From contig JAJEKV010000027.1 in assembly GCA_021234155.1 (NCBI GenBank), forward strand, positions 11,542,716 to 11,606,715: DNA of 64,000 bases, in the 5' to 3' direction. The translations under genes were made by a program, and so were the position numbers. The notes beneath the pieces are model-generated. The model was not told the DNA's origin and ran no database searches. It was given only the letters and a program-made list of their open reading frames with translations. Origin of the DNA: Isoetes taiwanensis (Eukaryota > Streptophyta > Lycopodiopsida > Isoetales > Isoetaceae). Shown piece by piece: positions 32,131 through 44,482 of this stretch (position 1 is the first letter of the stretch; the number at the start of each line of letters is the position of its first letter).

Positions 32131-33315
32131 ATGGAAAACGGTGACTATAGTATCCAAGCGTCTAGTAGCTCCAATTACTCCGACTTGGCATCTTCACATC
32201 TTCACATCTCCAATTACTCCGTCTCCACATCTTCGACAGGGCCATGGGCCATTGCCCCTTCCAAAAGCGCCTCATTTTCTACCGGACTTTGGACCCCTAA
32301 GAGGCTATTTCATCTCTGTTTCAGGCGAGCTTGGCCAAAGCTCTGCCTCATTTCTTCAACCTCGCCGGAAGGATTCGTCCCTTCGATTTAAACAAAATGG
32401 ACCTCATCTGCAACGACGAAGGTGTTTTCTTTTCTGAAGCTACCACAGATGCTACTCTTGACGATTTGGGAGATCTTCGCCCTTCTTTCTTTACCGCTCA
32501 GCTCATCCAAACAGGTGACTATAATGCCACCCAGCCATGGACGCCGGAAAAGTCCCCTTTATTCATCCAGGTATGGATTCTTTCGCTTTCTTGATATGTT
32601 TTATCCGTCTATAAACCCTAAAGTCTATAATCTATGGAGCAGATTACCAGATTTGCATGTGGAGGTATCAGTTTAGGGTTTGCATATGCACATCAAATGG
32701 TAGACGGTCCGTCTATTTGGAAATTTCTCAAAGCTTGGTCAGAAATTGCCCGTGAGAAACCCCTCTCTTTCCATCCCGTTATTACATATGCTGGCCCTTC
32801 TAGAGCAGAGTCCAGCTATAAAAGTTTCGTGGATTTAGGATTCAAACTGAAATCAGATGTGTTGAACGTTTCTGAGCGAGCACCTTCCGAACCTGTGGTT
32901 GTAAGGTGCTTCAACTTTGACAGAGCAAAGATAAAACAGGTTAAAATCTATTGGGGGTTCCAACTACACTTCATTCCAGATTGTCTCTGCTTATATGTGG
33001 CGGAAGATTTGTGAGGCAAGATGCATGGATCCAGATAGAACCGCATCACTTGCTATGTTGATCAACTGCAGAGGCAGGCTGCCGGATCTACCTGAGGATT
33101 ACTTTGGAAATGCAGCATCCTTTACTGTTGCCAACACCACTGTAGGAGAACTAAATGTAAATCTTTTAAAAAATAATGCCCTGCGCACTTTCCCTAAATT
33201 TTAGACCATTCGTCCTTGTACTGACATTATTACATCTACGGATTTTGCAGTGGCCGCAGTGGAGCTGAAGAGAACTGCCGTTTCTGCAATGGATCCAGCA
33301 ATCTTTGGGCTTCAG
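32131..33315 (+). pseudogene. BAHD acyltransferase pseudogene
   Basis: BAHD enzymes move acyl groups from CoA thioesters to alcohols or amines in specialised metabolism. Exon 1 (32131-32570) reads VSKRLVAPITPTWHLHIF, changes frame near 32230, meets a TAA in the third frame at about 32300 and continues ALPHFFNLAGRIRPFDL and CNDEGVFF. Exon 2 (32643-32939, 99 codons) holds the catalytic HxxxD in AYAHQMVDGPS. Exon 3 (32980-33156) has VSAYMWRKICEAR and DLPEDYFGNA. Exon 4 (33251-33315) has AAVELKRTAVSAMD, but its phase does not fit exon 3. The C-terminal DFGWG motif is absent. A frameshift, a stop and the missing end mark it as dead. The Pack-type transposon sits about 70 bp upstream. Confidence 0.82.
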
Positions 33316-33519
33316 GTATCTTTAATCTTTTGTGGGCAAACTGATTTTTCATAACCAATTTGTAGTTTTTAGACGCCTTGTATTTCTCATTGTAAAATCA
33401 AGTGGGAGAAGAGCTGCCTCGTGTTGTGAAGAGGGGTCTGAATGTGCAAAGGAAGAGAACCCACTTCGGCTTTTTATTACTTTTACTCGAATATTCTAGT
33501 AATGGCAAAAAAGAGGTCA

Positions 33520-33815
33520 TGGCATTCTAAATTGGATCCTTTCGGAGTAAAGATGGACTCCTCTAGGAGAACTTCCAAAATATCCTCATCCCCAATATAT
33601 AGAGCACATCGAGCCATTTTCAGTTCTCATCCCTGCCAGAAAAGAGCGGCATCAATGAAGGCATATGTACTCAATCCTTGCACTGTAGTACAAAAATATT
33701 GCAGCAGTAATAGCATGTTACAATTGCAACATGCTACAGGTATTCTTAAACCCAACAATGCACCACTTGGAGGTTCTTCTATAAAGTTAACCAAATGAGG
33801 AATTGCTGGCATCAT
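33520..33815 (-). pseudogene. NLR-like fragment, inverted partner of 34400-34702
   Basis: The minus strand carries residues such as YAFIDAALFWQG, matching QDAFIDATLFGHG encoded on the plus strand at about 34558-34600. The two segments form an inverted duplication of about 280 bp with roughly 70% identity by eye. The motif resembles the part of NB-ARC proteins after the GLPLA region (FLDIACFF-like). It is isolated from a full gene. Confidence 0.4.
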
Positions 33816-33825
33816 AAGCAGTCAA

Positions 33826-34079
33826 GAATTCGAGTCTTTGTTGTCTGTGGAACAAAGGGCATTGGAAAGACTACTTTGTTGACCATTGGTAAGACTACTT
33901 TGTTTGACCACTTTGAATGATAAAGGATTTTTCAAGGTTCAAAAATTTGGAAAGAAAGGCAAGCAACTCAAACTGGTAAAGGTGGCATGCCCCATCTTGC
34001 ACGGATCTGAAACCAAAGTGAGACATTCACAAACACTGGACATGGTCAGAATGTATTGTGCATTTGCTTGCAATGTTTA
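33826..34079 (+). pseudogene. NB-ARC P-loop fragment
   Basis: The sequence encodes RVFVVCGTKGIGKTTL followed by a near-repeat TIGKTTLFDHFE. GxxGIGKTT is the nucleotide-binding P-loop of plant NLR immune receptors. The duplicated GKTTL suggests a small local duplication with a frame change. The continuation (FFKVQKFGKKGKQLKL) is diverged and stops at 34079. Confidence 0.45.
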
Positions 34080-34339
34080 AAGAAAGGGGGCCTTTCCTTG
34101 TGCCTATGCCTAGGCAATGTATGGAGATGTATATGAAGAACTTCTTAGAGTTTTATCTATTGCTATCCACACAATCCGAAGAAGTAGCTAAGGAATTTCG
34201 TGATATTTGCTGATATTTGCTCTCCACTACATGCAAACTCAAATCCACATAATTTTTTTCATGGAAATTGAAGAAGTAGAAGCTACAAGTGACGTGACAT
34301 AAATTTTTTCATGGAAATTCAAAAAGCAGAAGCTATGTG

Positions 34340-34702
34340 CAAGCATAGGAAGAAAGATTTGCTGAAGGAAATAGTTCTACTATGTGGTGGCTCATATGGG
34401 ATAAGAAAAAAGATTTGCTTAAGGAAATAGTCCCACTATGTGGTGCTCTTCTCTGGCAATTAAAACATCGGAAAGAACGTAACTTGAAAGGTAGCCAAAT
34501 CCCATCATTTGCAGATGAGGTAAACATAGTTCTCCAATATATTCTAGCATTGATTAATGTGCAAGATGCCTTCATTGATGCCACCCTTTTCGGGCATGGG
34601 CGACCATTGAAAAGGACTCGATGTGTTTTATATGTTGAAGGTGATAATATTTTGGAGATTCTCTTAGAGGAATCCATCTATTCTCTGAAGAATCCGATTT
34701 AG
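34340..34702 (+). pseudogene. NLR-like fragment after the P-loop
   Basis: LLKEIVPLCGALLWQLKHRK resembles the GLPLA region of NB-ARC (usual EIVxxCGGLPLALKV) with the motif altered. QDAFIDATLFGHG and ILEILLEESIYS follow. A 57-bp local direct repeat covers AAAGATTTGCTKAAGGAAAT at about 34351 and 34408. Together with the P-loop segment it looks like one broken NLR-type gene on the plus strand. Confidence 0.4.
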
Positions 34703-34836
34703 AAGGCCATGACTACTTTTTTGCCATTGATGAGAAGCATGCAAAGAGCAAAAATTGGAAATATTTGACTACATCCAGACTACATACATGCAAGTAAGTG
34801 CATAGTTTTCACTTTTTAGTCTTCACTTTTCATCAT

Positions 34837-35030
34837 TACTGGCAGCACATCTGACATTTGTGAGATTATTGATGATGTACAAAGATATTTTTAGATAATG
34901 AACAATTTGATAGACTACACGCAGTGGTAAGTGCTTATTCTTCACTTTCCATCATTATTGGCAGCACATTTGAGTTATTGATGATGCAAAAAGGTATTTC
35001 GAGATAATGAACAATTTGATAGGCATGCTT
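34837..35030. repeat. local duplication, about 110-bp spacing
   Basis: TCATTACTGGCAGCACAT and TCATTATTGGCAGCACAT (near 34836 and 34952) and GATAATGAACAATTTGATAG (near 34895 and 35003) recur in the same order. Confidence 0.6.
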
Positions 35031-35056
35031 GTAAAGATTAGACCCTTACATTATTC

Positions 35057-36515
35057 ATGGAAGAACTTGCTGAAGCATTTTATTATACATCAAAAGAAGT
35101 AAAAGGAGATTTTAGCTGGCTTCAGGGGGACCTTACACTCCCTTATGAGAAAGCCAAGAATGAACCAATTGAGACCTTAAAGTCAGGATATACGGAGGGA
35201 AGGACTAATAGCATGCATTTAGACAAATCTTATTTTTTTTTAATGTTAGAGGATGCATCCAGTTACATACGGTATTCAAGAAAGGGATTTTAAAGTAAAG
35301 AAATGTTTGGGAAGAGGAAGTTTTAAAACTGTCAGGAACAGGTTTATGCAGCATTCACATGATGGATCCGATTTGCAGCTGCGGCAACTGTGGAGCGGGA
35401 ACTTGGATGGCTCTTTTGGCTTTTGTGTTCACATGCTGTTTTGGATCAAGCTGCACAGCAGGCACAAATTAGAGAAATTAGCAGCAGCCAGAAAAGAACC
35501 GTTGATGAAGATTCTGTTCTGTTTGCATGTGAATAAGACATCTTTTGCAGCCAATTTGCAGCTACATCTTGCAGCCAAGGTCTTCCAGCAACAGCCAAAT
35601 CCGCGTGAGGCCATCAGCGTGGCAGAAAATTTTTTTGAAGCGGTGTTACAGCTCGTTGTTGTGTGTGTCCGCTGCTGCAGAAAAAGTCCATCATGTGAAT
35701 GCTCCATTAGTGTGGGGGAATGCCAAGCTATCAAAGAGTTTTTATTGACAATCAAAGAGTTTTTCGTTGATGACGATTTTAAAGTTGAATACAAAGTGTT
35801 AACGAATGGCTGCATATTTCGCCCATGTAGTACGGATATTAAGTCACTCAGAACTTAAAAACAGAATAGCCTCGTCATAGAGCTTAAGTGAGACAATAAG
35901 AAAAAATTTAATTTAGCTAGTCCATTTTCCCTGGAAAAGTCAATTGACATTATGCTCCACATTGCCAAGGGAATGAGGAGTTTACATAGCCGTGTTGTGA
36001 TTCATAGGAACACAAACTTAATATGGATCCATAGAATTCATATCCTTCTAATTTATTGGTGAAGCATAAGAAGGATGGCAATTTGACTGTCAAACTTGCT
36101 AATTTTGGCACTTGTAAAATTAAAAACTAAAAAATACCCACAGACTATAGAGGTAGAATGTTGTACATGGCCCCAGGTTGCAGGTAGAGGTAAATACTCA
36201 CGAGGTGGATGCAGTATTGTCTGCAATTAAATCCTTACAGGAAGGTCATCTGGCAGAGTTATGCAGGAACTTTTAAGGGCAGGCCAAATGCCTCTTTTAC
36301 CTGAAGGCAACCCTGAAAATTTGTATATGCTTATTTATGGTTGCTTACAACTAGAGGAGCAAAAACGCTGTAGAAGATCAAGAAAGTGCATTTCATCAGA
36401 GAAATTTAGCCAATTTCCAAAATATGTACAACACCTCAAGCCTCTGCTCCTAATGGCAAAAGCGCAATGTATTGTTGTTCAATCCTCGATTATTTTCGTC
36501 CCATGGAAGGCCTAA
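35057..36515 (+). pseudogene. protein-kinase-like pseudogene
   Basis: Across frames the segment shows kinase landmarks in order. RDFKVKKCLGRGSFKTV (about 35280-35330) is the glycine-rich loop. HIAKGMRSLHSRVVIHRN (about 35958-36010) is the catalytic loop with HRD changed to HRN. LANFGTC (near 36100) is the DFG position with Asp replaced by Asn. LYMAP follows as an APE-like piece. A C-lobe end reads MQELLRAGQMPLLPEGNPEN (36261-36330) and CLQLEEQKR. Between loop and catalytic region lies a non-kinase-like insert or diverged N-lobe (35333-35858). Loss of both catalytic aspartates and repeated frame changes indicate a dead copy. It follows the NLR-like pieces, as in kinase-NLR genes of some non-seed plants, but a link is not proven. 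Confidence 0.5.
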
Positions 36516-39500
36516 TAGATATTCAATTGGATTATCTGGGAATATCAAAGACTGGACGATCATGTTTGCCGTTTATCTGTTATCTCAGTTCAGAAGCTAA
36601 TTATACATTGTGGCAAGAAGCTCAACCTCTCCTTTTCTATAGAATGGAGGAATTATCGCCCTTCGGCATATAGAAGTTGGTCAAATCTGTATATTATTAT
36701 ATGGTATGTATCCAATACTTAATGGCCTTCTTTTTGACGTGAACAATTCTGGGAAAGGATTTCTCCTCTGTGCTTGAGCAGCTGAGAAACGCATTTGGCG
36801 TGGGTTCTTCTACACATCCATCAGAAACCAAATGGCCAATTTAAAGGGCCATCCAAATAATTGATTGCATTCAGCTGTATGATCATCATATATGTATTCA
36901 AGTTTTCCTCCAATATGGAGTGTGGTCGAATCTGTTAAATACTATATATCTAGAGGGATTTATTCTCTCAAAATCATTTTAGCTTGTGCTTGTTTTTCAA
37001 GGTTTTCACTAGGGCAAAGATTTTTAAATACAACAATGTTGTGAAAATAGTGGGACCAAGGGAGATTTATGTTTATGATAGTATTCAGTTCGTTATAGAG
37101 AAAGCTGTACATATCAAGGCGATGAATTTGGGAGGCATATCTATCCCAGGGTGTGATGAACGTGTGCTGCTTCATGTTTAAAGCGCTTCATGATCAACTC
37201 ACCCATGGATGGCTTCCCATGGTGCATAGAAAATATATTTTTACAAATCCTCCGGTTATTAGTGGCTTAAAGAAAGAGTATAAAGTCTTGGGCTTTTACT
37301 TGAATCAGATGCATTTCCCAAAGAATTTGGATGACATAAAATTGCAATTCATTGCATTACTAGCCTGAGTAGCAATGTGTGCCCAGCGATGCTAGGCATA
37401 AGTTACTTGTATAAACTTTGGATGATCTAATGCCAAACCCTGGCATACGTGGGCATCTCTCATTGAATAAGCATCATTCTGATTTTGGATACATAGCTGT
37501 GGAACAAGAACTTGACAATGTTGAGCATAAGTAGTTATTTATTACATGGAACAGAAATCAAATGGCAATTATGCTATTGGATGTGAAGATAACTTGAGCA
37601 ACAAGTTGTATGCCTGAATGTACAAAGAAAAGTATGCAAAAAATTTACTACCAACCTCAGGTCACAGAAATAGGAAAAATAATTAAAAGCATAAAATTCA
37701 TCAATCCCCAAAGGCATATATAATCTTACATCTGAATGTAAGACATTATTCTGGCAAAAGCAACTATAGTTTGCTTATTTTTTAGGGGACACAGATGTCT
37801 TGCTAATCTTCACTGTATGTCTATAATTAATCTCTTGCTAACCTTTAATGTATATATTTTCTTTGTCTGTAATTAATCTGTCACATATAAAGTGCATCAT
37901 ACATTTGGTGCATGTTAATTTTTTTTGTATCCAAATATTGTCATGACATAATGTTAGAATGTTGTGCTTTTAGTTTGGATAATCAGGAAAATTTGGTGCA
38001 AGTTCTATCTATAATATGGAGACTGGATCGAAAATGGGGCTTCGATTCTGCTGAACAAGACATCAAAAGGTTAGCTCCCCAATCATGATATTGTGGGGGG
38101 GTGCAACTGGGCCGCCGATTCCAGGCCCTATTCCCAGCTCCTATCAATCGTAGGATCCCTTAGAATCAGCTCCCCAGTTTCCATTTCCTTTTACATTCTC
38201 ATTAAATATTCTAGAACATTTGGTAACTTATGACGTACTGTTATTATGTTGAAAAAAACAAAAAGTGAATTATAGCTATTTGACAATATCTAGGAAGCAC
38301 ATGATGTGCCCTTAACTCCTCCAAAAAAAATGTAAAAGTCTAATATCAAACAATAATTGATTGAGAATATATAAATTGGACGCATAAACTTGGGTTTCGC
38401 AAGCATTTTAGCAATGTAAAAACTTAATATAATCAAGCAACACTTGATTGAGAGTATGTATCCTGGACATAAACTTGGCGTGGACAATTCAAAAAGCTGG
38501 GCTACTCCTTGAAAATTACTCCAAGGAATGGGACTTCTACACAGTTTCTTTGGTGTTGCTGATCTCTAGGGCCACAATTTTTTTGCATATGATTGACAGG
38601 TTAGCTACAACCATAATAAGCAACTAACCTTTTTTTAATCTTATTGGTAGCATCATACTCCATTTATCTTTACAAAATACGAGCTAAAAGGCACAGCACA
38701 GCGGCGGCGGATGCCACCGCGACAAAATCTTGTATATAAGTACAACAAAATATCTTTATACAAAATACATAGCTGCCAAACCAAAGCATGGAATCCCTTA
38801 CTGTCACTAAGTAATTCAAGATTTGTTTCTCCAGCAAGCGCACCATAGGAGATTTAACAGCCCATCCAGCTGACTGTAACTACATAAATCTATATCCAGA
38901 CATTGACGCAATAAATAGCCAGATCGAGATGAAAACAAGAACTGCAAGAACAAATTGGGAAGGAAAAAAAGGGATGGTAAAGAAAAAAGAGAGCACAAAA
39001 ATTAAGGGACAGGATTTTAAAAGCCGTAGACCTCCAAACTGTAGCTAAAATAAAAAAATCCTAGTAAATCCAACCTAAGAAGGCAATCTTGATTCCACAC
39101 CAAATTTATTACTATAGCATGCATCGGACTGCTGCATCTATATCGTTGGCTCTCAGCAGCTAATACAACCATCTCCGATGGCATGTAGCAGCCGGCAACT
39201 CCGACACAAATAGAAGCACAGAACTTACTCAAAAAGACCATGCAAAACTAATTTAAAATGTCCCAATACTCATACCTCCCCCCTTCCTTAAAAAAAAAAA
39301 AAAAAAAAAAAAAAAACCCATAGAAAAGATCTTTTCCAGACCTTATCTTATGTAACATTGAATTTTGAAGACTTGAACACACTAACCACTTGACCATAAT
39401 AAATATTGGAGTATATGTTGAAGATGGTCAATCAAATTTGTTTAATATCAACTCAATGGTCAACTAAATTAAGAAAAGCATTTTTCTTTTGTTTAGCAGG

Positions 39501-39545
39501 AGAAGGAAAATGGGTAGCAAATATCTAGCAATCAGGTACATATGA
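36516..39545. other. no gene recognised
   Basis: Open frames such as 36984-37181 and 37153-37368 (plus) have no recognised domain. An A-run of about 30 (39289-39317) lies near the right end. The remainder is AT-rich and featureless to me. Confidence 0.4.
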
Positions 39546-42500
39546 GAATAGAATAGAATAGAATAGAATATGATTTTATCGTCCACGCAGACCAACTGGC
39601 CTATGGGACCCAAGTACAAAGAGAGAGCAGCAGGCGTATTACTACCAGGATTAAAAAACCCCCGCCCCGAAGGGTTTTCGGGGGAAAAACCTTAGTAGCA
39701 ATAAGGATGCTGACATACTGCACAGTTATATACATAATCACAAGTACAGCTGAGGTTAATGTCGGACAGGGGGGCATAACTGAGTCCGCGTATCCATTAC
39801 CTCCCGGAGGTACGATCCCAACAAGCCCTCAGAGGCCGTGCTTCGGTAGCTCATGCAAGGCCTCGATGGGGCACAACTAACCGAGCATACCGAGCCCGAT
39901 ATGCCGGGTACGGACAAGTCCGAGGGCGGACTTTCATCCTCAATGGCGCCTGCTGACAAAGATCGGACTCTGTCCCTCACGCGGCTCGAATCCATCTCCC
40001 TGCCTCAATGCGGAGGTGGTGTGCACTGTCTTGAATGGAAGCAATCACCTCACGCTTTTTCATGGGTAGATGGGTGCGCGGTAGTGGTGGTGTGGGCCCC
40101 TCGTGAGCATGGGATTAACCTCATTGCCGATAATTTGCCACCTTGACATGTGACAGGGGCCTCTGCATCCCAAAGCTTGGCCATGAAGCAAGCATCCAAA
40201 TCTTGCTTCAAAGGCGTAGCGTTCCTTCGGTGTATGCACCGGTCCACATCGTATTGCCCCGCACATTCTATAGCGAGAACCACTGGGCTTGCTTGTCTTT
40301 CCAGCCAGGTTTTGAGTCGCCAAGGGCCCATCGCCACCGCCAAAGCAAGGTTGGGCAGCCGAGCTTCATCCATAGCCACCACCTTCGGAAGTAAATAATG
40401 TGACGCGTTCAGTAGCGACCCTCTCAGAATGGAAGGAAGCCTGTCTCTGGAGCAAGATCTGATATGGGACCGTGGACTTCACTCCCGGTGCCCTCGGCAG
40501 CCAAGAAGGCCTTCAGACTGCTCTAGATCGTTCCAAGTGGTGAGGGATATCACCGGCCCCTACACTTCGCCCCATAGAGGAGGACCGGTTCAACCAAGGC
40601 CACGAACAAGTGTGCTGGTGACCCCATGCATCTGACTTTGCCTTGTATTTGTTGTTTTGCATTGCATCTGGGGCTTTCCATTTGTAGTGACCCGTAACGA
40701 TGGATGCATCCCATTGTGTGGTAGTAGAAAACTCAATGCCCAAATACTTATAAGATCGAGCCACCTCCACTACGCCTCGGTAAGTGAATGAGGGAAGGCG
40801 TGGGTGCCGGGATGATGGGACCAGCAGCACCCTTGTCTTGGCCAAGTTAACTCTCATGTCAGTGAATTGGCAGAAAGTGTCCAAAGCATCCAGGTGGCGT
40901 TGCATGTCCTCAGGGTATATCGCGGCGAGTCAACATCATCGGCATATATGAGTTGCGGATTATGTGGTGCATCAACTGGCGCCTCAGGTGCTCGCTTAGC
41001 CATTCTTCTAGCTGGTCAATTGTACAAGCCGAAGGCGTCGGGGATAGAGGGCAGCCCCGGGCGCACCCCAATGCTACTAACAACGGGCTCCCCGACAAGC
41101 AGGAGACGGCCGGAGCAAGCCTCGTTATAGTCTGCGTATATAGCATTCGCAAGTCGTCGACGGGGTCCCTAGCTGTCTCAATCTGTCCCACAACTTATCC
41201 CGAGGCACTGTGTCAAAAGCCTTTGCGAAATCCACAAAGCAACAATACAGATTCTGGCGTTGATTCCGGCTATCCTCTATGAGTGTTCGCAGAGTGAAGA
41301 TATGGTCAATAGTAGAATGCCTGGGCGGAAGCTCTGCCTGCGTGAGAGCCCCGCACTTCTCCATCCCTCTGCCCAAAGTGTCGGGCTGCTCAAGAATCCC
41401 CAAGCAACTTGGCAAAGACAGAATCCGACCATAATGGTAACGATAGTTGGCTGGGTGGGGGTCCCCTGCTTTGTATATGGGCACAACTCTACTGGTAGTC
41501 CAGTGCGGGGGGAAGCCTTCTTGCAATGCCCTGTTGAAGTGTGCTATGAGAACCGGCACTATTGGGGGCCCGGCCCACTTGAGAAGCTCTGCCTGCATAC
41601 CATCCAAATCTGCTGCCTTCCGTTACATTATGACATCCCCTTCAAGAATGACCGATTACTAGGCACATGTCTGCGGAGGTAATGGTGCCCGGCTTCCCAT
41701 TGGGTCATCACAACTTTGCAAGTATCTCACCCATTGTTCCTGGTAATATTTCCTGGTGGGTCTTGCAGGGCTTACTCAAGACCTTTCTCCGGAAGGTCCT
41801 AGGGTGGCGATCTAGTAGACCAAACATCATTCTTGGTGCTCATGAGGTACAGCTTTCTTGGTCTTGAGGAAGGAGCGGTATTGACGGGACGGACTGCTTG
41901 GCGAATGGTGGGGTCCAAAGCCTTGGCGAACCATCGTTTCAACTCCCGACATTAGATCATCGAACCCGGTGATTCGCGGGGAAGGTGGTTGCAGCCCCTC
42001 GTGGATCGTCGAGCGGCCTCTCCCAAAGCATCATCCCCTACCCTCGGAAGAAGCCGGGTTCACCGGGGCGTCTGGCCGTTGAAGTGTGGGGCCTGCGGCA
42101 CTCCCGGCACTCATGCTCAAGCATCCCTCGCATAGACCGCCGCGATGATCATAGTCGAGCCTTAACCGTGGTACATGGGGTGTTGGGGCAATGGGTGCTT
42201 TCGGTTGGCCTGCCAATCTATCTGCAAACGAGGGGCTGATGGTCCGAGTCTACTTCCTCGTCCGGCCACCTGTCCCGAACAGGCGGTGATCAAGTGTAGG
42301 CATTGCTCGTCTGCTAGCACGTAATCCACCACACCGGTGCCGCCCCACGGTTCTCCCTGTCTACAAGTAAAAGCGGTGGAGGGGCGGCCACTTGTACCGA
42401 CCATTGCAAATGACCGGTCAAAGATCTTGCCCGAAAGCAACGTAAGCTGCCGACCATACCGTGGTCACCGATCGTCATCCGCGCCCTTGGCCAAACCATC

Positions 42501-43444
42501 TCTGCGGGGTCCATTTGCAACACATCCTCGGCTAGAGGTGCGAATTTTGGGATACGCTCTACGCCCACAATGCGTGCATTGAAATCTCCAAGCAACATGA
42601 CCTTGCCCAATTGTGCATGCTGGCGTATGTCATCATATAGATCGACATAGGGCTCCCGCCGGCCCACATCATCCAAGTGCGTGTGGTAAAAGTTGCTCTC
42701 GATGTGGGAAGTAGCAAGCCGCCACAAAGAGAGGGGCTGCCATCGCTATTCTCGCACTTCGTCCCCATAGGTATCACGTTGTGCACAATTGCACTGCGGG
42801 GAGACCGGTTGGGCCAAAGTCGCCCGTAGTAACACGCAATTCCTCCGTCCTCGTTTCCTGTGCACTCATTGAAGATGGAGTAAGCCCGTATCCTGGCAAA
42901 TCCGGTAGCTGTGACCCGCATGTTCCCATGTTTCCATGAGGAAGATAAGGTCCATGTCCATGGCGGCGGAATTGATTGAGATCGCCCCTTCGCCATGGAA
43001 AACCACGGCAATTCCAGGATACCACGCTGAGGCACGATCCCTATTTAGTGGCATGCATCGCCACTTCAGGTCCGGTGGTAGTGGTGGTCCCAGGGGGAGT
43101 GGCAGATGTGGATGCCTGTGCCGCTGGGGCCCCCTCAGAGGGGACTCGAGGGGCCGGAGTGCCTGCATCCCTCCCTGGCTTTGGTCGCCTCAATTCCCGC
43201 ATCCTTCCCGACCAGCCCCGCCGCCCCTCCATGTCTGCGGCGGCCCACGACTTTGGCCAGCTCACGCCGGGTCTCTTGTCGTCTGGGGTCAAGTCCCGGC
43301 CAACGTCTGGTAACGTGCCCTTCAACTTCCTACCCGGCGGGATGGCCACCCGCCTGCACGCGCTCTCAACTGTGAAGATGACCACCCGGGGGCGATCAGG
43401 GCGCTGAATTCCATGACGACTCGCCTTTCCAATGGTCAAGCTCC
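39546..43444 (-). mobile_element. RTE-like LINE, copy A, 5'-truncated
   Basis: On the minus strand this copy runs from the end of ORF1 (43439-43041, ending HATK then stop) through ORF2 to a (TATTC)5 tail (39570-39546). ORF2 landmarks: WNCRGF and MDLIFLMETW of the apurinic-type endonuclease (43030-42880), LLGDFNAR (about 42595-42572), RT blocks RVVPIYKAGDP, HSTIDHIFTLRTLIE and CFVDFAKAFDTVPR (about 41490-41230), YADD (about 40947-40936) and RSYKYLGIEF (about 40760). Many small indels break the frame. The microsatellite tail, the endonuclease type and the RT blocks suggest the RTE clade; clade assignment is inference. Compared with copy B, homology starts at 43444. Confidence 0.88.
39638..39702 (-). 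ncRNA. conserved 3'-UTR stem-loop of LINE copy A
   Basis: Outer stem TATTGCTAC.../...GTAGTAATA with a bulged A, then CCCCC/GGGGG, a GAAAA-versus-C internal loop, and CCC/GGG closed by UUCG, followed by six U inside the outer stem. The same element occurs in copies C, D and F. Confidence 0.75.
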
Positions 43445-43989
43445 ACTATGTTCCATCCATGGATTTCGGCCTTAATCAATTATTCCACTAGCTTTATTTA
43501 TTATCTATTGTTGTTATTGTGTGTACTACAATAGAATGTGAAAGAAGTTTTTCTAAGATTGAATGGCATCAAGCATGGAAGCAAGTTGTCTTTCAAGAGC
43601 TTGAACATGTTGATGTTTATGTCACTGAATGGTCCAAACTTTGATGGTTTGCCTAATATTTTTAAGGCTTCATGCATTTGAGTGTGTCTCAAATATAATA
43701 TCTCTAAAATAAGAAACCTTACCTTTATAAGTTGATCAGTGCTATAAACACACTTTTTGAGCCAAAGATGTATCCATACCATACAACAAAACATATAATG
43801 GTAACTTCTATTTATCACGACTTTGAATTTTAGTAAGTGAACCATTACTTTAAATGTCTTGTCATGTGGTACGTATGCCGAAGATTGAGATCTATTTAAT
43901 CTTTCAAGCTTTTTAAGGTTCGACTTATTTCAAATAAGAAGTTTATTTCCTTAATCTTGTTAACATCCTTCATGATTCATCTTGCACAG
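43445..43989. other. no gene recognised
   Basis: AT-rich DNA; a minus frame 43845-43501 has no recognised domain. Confidence 0.4.
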
Positions 43990-44205
43990 TTTTCCATCCA
44001 TGACATGCGACAACACAATCGTGTTTCATCTGGTAGGACTTACTATGCACTAAAGAGGTAGGCAAGAGTTTACCATTCATGGCATGCTACAAGACAACCT
44101 CAACCAACATTTCATGTTTCATCTGGCATGACTTATCATGCACTAATGAGGTGGGCAAGAGTTTTACATCCATGGCATACTACAAGACAACCTCACCCAG
44201 CCTTT
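43990..44205. repeat. tandem repeat, about 93-bp period
   Basis: TTTCATCTGG occurs at 44024 and 44117 and CATGGCATRCTACAAG at 44078 and 44171, both 93 bp apart. A diverged extra copy begins at about 43999. Confidence 0.8.
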
Positions 44206-44482
44206 CAGTCAATATACTGCACAATAATAATGTGTACCAAGGGGAGAAAACTTATACAATATGGAAAGTGGAACGTAAAAACATTCATATACATGGCCTC
44301 AAAGTCATGCTTGCCGCACTCTAGAACAAGTGGCTAAAGTCATGTTTGCCCTAATTGTAGCAAGGTTCGAAGTTTTCAATGGAAGTAGATGTACGGCTAT
44401 TTATAACACCATTGCCATACGTACATATGAGAAAGCCAATGGCTAGTACAGTATATTATAGTAACCCATACATCTCGAATAT

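Noticed and set aside
39661-39690. Bacterial-type rho-independent terminator (GC hairpin plus T-run)
   Set aside because: The context is a eukaryotic LINE 3' UTR found in several copies; the hairpin is better explained as an element RNA structure.
42936-43407. Long plus-strand frames over LINE copy A as genes
   Set aside because: They are antisense shadows of the GC-rich LINE ORF1/ORF2 junction, which has clear motifs on the minus strand.
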